A stretch of DNA of 6,978 nucleotides from positions 1-6,978 of the forward strand of contig JAJFLD010000223.1 of assembly GCA_021772875.1 (NCBI GenBank). The letters run 5' to 3'. Numbering within the stretch: the first letter of the stretch is position 1; each line of letters starts with the position of its first letter. A program made the translations under genes and the position numbers. Source of the DNA: Ghiorsea sp. (GTDB taxonomy: Bacteria; Pseudomonadota; Zetaproteobacteria; Mariprofundales; Mariprofundaceae). A model generated the notes under the pieces. The model did no database searches. It was not told the DNA's origin and worked only from the letters and a program-made list of their open reading frames with translations. Below are positions 5,816 to 6,978 of the stretch, one piece after another.

Positions 5816-5897
5816 GCCAAGACTATCTCCGACCCGAATTCTTGGCGAACTCTGTATTCCGAATTTACATGAGTCTTATCGAGTCTGTCGCTATTGA

Positions 5898-6602
5898 TTA
5901 AGTATCACTTACCCCTGTTGATTTATTGGTCTTAGTCATACGTTCAAATTCCAACTCTTCTAATAAGCTCAGAAGCTCTCCATAAACACGTTTTTCTGAA
6001 AACAAAACATCAAAAACATTCTTTACAAAATGGTATGATATTAAGATGAGTACTAAGTTAAAAACTATCAAAAGTAAGTAAAGCATATAAACTTGCAATG
6101 TATTTGCATGCTCTAGGATTACTTTTACTGTGAACACATAAGGAGGCATTATAAAGCTCATTATGACAGCAGGTTTCACAAGCGGAGATATTTTTTCAAT
6201 TTTTGATTTAACGTATACAATATACAAACTATACGCCTTATCAATCACTTGATTTTCGTGGTCCTTTATATTAAATATTTTTCTGAGTTCTAGCTTCTGC
6301 CAGTCTCTAAAACCATCTCTATCCCAATTCCAAAAGTTAGGTTTTATTTCTTTAATCTTTTTTTGCCGCCAATAGATTCTACTCAAAGTTAGAATAATAG
6401 CGATAAAAACACTACCAAGCATAAATACAACAAACATTACCATACTGCATATATTTTCTGCTTCTTTGTTAGAGAAGTAAAGAGTACTTAACACCAATGG
6501 TATTGCAGTACCAAAGTACACCAAGCTGGAGTATTTTAGTACTGTAACATCCTTAGATATACTCGTTAGGAATGTATTTAAAACTTTATCAGGAGTATTC
6601 AT
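5898..6602 (-). CDS. Orphan four-helix membrane protein overlapping the ettA stop
   Basis: A protein of 234 residues (235 if the GTG at 6605 is used) that I do not recognise. Hydrophobic segments (numbered from the GTG) fall at about 26-45, 54-77, 144-163 and 171-194. Two helical hairpins are therefore separated by a charged 65-residue loop rich in W, K and D (IYWRQKKIKEIKPNFWNWDRD). A polar tail follows the last helix. No enzyme motif is visible. The start overlaps the ettA stop: TGATG with ATG 6602, or a four-base overlap with the GTG. There is no good ribosome site, so translation would depend on coupling to ettA. Base use is clearly more AT-rich than in ettA or the left operon, which suggests acquisition. 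It lies at the right edge of the proposed insertion. Other options include an anchor for a phage-defence or toxin system, but nothing shows this. Confidence 0.75.
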   Translation of the reverse strand: MNTPDKVLNTFLTSISKDVTVLKYSSLVYFGTAIPLVLSTLYFSNKEAENICSMVMFVVFMLGSVFIAIILTLSRIYWRQKKIKEIKPNFWNWDRDGFRDWQKLELRKIFNIKDHENQVIDKAYSLYIVYVKSKIEKISPLVKPAVIMSFIMPPYVFTVKVILEHANTLQVYMLYLLLIVFNLVLILISYHFVKNVFDVLFSEKRVYGELLSLLEELEFERMTKTNKSTGVSDT

Positions 6603-6628
6603 CACGCCAGTTTTTTGTATTTGATGCG
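6602..6628 (-). repeat. Intact ettA 3' end, partner of the copy at 3993-4019
   Basis: The last 27 bases of ettA, 23 of 27 identical with the distant copy 2.6 kb away in the same orientation. If the intervening segment is an integrated element, this is the junction that rebuilds the ettA reading frame. Confidence 0.6.
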
Positions 6629-6978
6629 ATGCGGTTGCGCTGCATCTTTGCCTAAGCGGCGTTCTTTATCTTTTTCGTATTCAGCGAAGTTGCCTTCAAA
6701 CCATTCCACGTGCCCATCATCTTCAAAAGCGAGCATATGTGTGGCGATACGGTCGAGGAACCACCTATCATGCGAAATCACTACGGCACAACCTGCGAAG
6801 TCTAACAATGCATCTTCTAGGGCACGCAGTGTTTCAACATCTAGATCATTGGTCGGCTCATCCAAGAGCAACACATTGCCGCCTTCTTTGAGCATTTTGG
6901 CCATATGCAGGCGATTGCGCTCACCACCAGAGAGCATAGACACTTTCTTCTGTTGATCGCCGCCTTTGAAGTTAAAGC
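6602..6978 (-). CDS. ettA: Energy-dependent translational throttle EttA (ABC-F ATPase), C-terminal part
   Basis: The last 125 residues of an ABC-F protein; the N-terminus lies beyond the right edge. Reading from the edge, FNFKGGDQQKK leads into the ABC signature LSGGERNR. Next comes Walker B with its glutamate in VLLLDEPTNDLD, then the H-loop VISHDRWFLDR. The closing WFEGNFAEYEKDKERRLG and HRIKYKKLA are typical of EttA. EttA binds the ribosomal E site and gates the first elongation step according to ATP/ADP level. FKGGDQ before the signature and the short tail favour EttA over Uup, YheS or YbiT. The frame is open to the edge, so the GTG at 6943 is internal. The stop overlaps the next gene, and no terminator follows. 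Confidence 0.93.
   Translation of the reverse strand, partial: FNFKGGDQQKKVSMLSGGERNRLHMAKMLKEGGNVLLLDEPTNDLDVETLRALEDALLDFAGCAVVISHDRWFLDRIATHMLAFEDDGHVEWFEGNFAEYEKDKERRLGKDAAQPHRIKYKKLA

Noticed and set aside
6902..6943. Internal GTG/ATG as a start for the ABC-F gene
   Set aside because: The frame continues to the window edge with conserved EttA sequence (FNFKGGDQ), so the gene is cut by the window and does not start here.
6615..6956. 113-codon plus-strand open frame
   Set aside because: Exact antisense of ettA, rich in Ser and Arg as expected of such a shadow.

Overview
The window looks like a bacterial chromosome segment, probably from a gammaproteobacterium or a close relative. I base this on the mix of families (EttA, a DUF4124/DUF4034/TPR exported protein, YefM-YoeB, a proteobacterial-type methyltransferase) and on moderate GC. 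No gene here fixes the species.

Left part (1-2113, all minus strand): a compact probable operon reads radical SAM enzyme, then class I methyltransferase, then a flavin reductase-like protein that runs off the left edge. Gaps are 51 and 31 bases. The flavin reductase appears to start at TTG.

Middle (2352-3932, minus): one large gene for an exported protein with a signal peptide, DUF4124, DUF4034 and TPR repeats. A strong Shine-Dalgarno sequence precedes it. A rho-independent terminator just upstream points the same way.

Right part (about 3993-6628): the right edge holds the C-terminal third of ettA (minus strand). About 2.6 kb further down, at 3993-4019, lies a second, imperfect copy (23/27) of the last codons of ettA with its own stop, ending in the same residues (KYKKLA). 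The intrinsic terminator (3954-3981) follows this second copy, not the intact ettA. The simplest reading is that the original order was ettA, terminator, TPR gene, and that a 2.6 kb segment was inserted at the 3' end of ettA. It would have rebuilt the ettA tail at one end and left the old tail and terminator at the other.

The inserted segment looks accessory. It holds a DUF3817 membrane protein broken by a one-base frameshift, a 30-residue lysine-rich protein, a complete YefM-YoeB toxin-antitoxin operon with a palindromic operator, a fragment resembling the C-terminus of an IS110-family transposase, and an AT-rich orphan membrane protein whose start overlaps the ettA stop. The toxin-antitoxin unit is bracketed by a 30-base imperfect direct repeat. 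No integrase is visible, so the segment is either a decayed element or one moved by enzymes supplied in trans.
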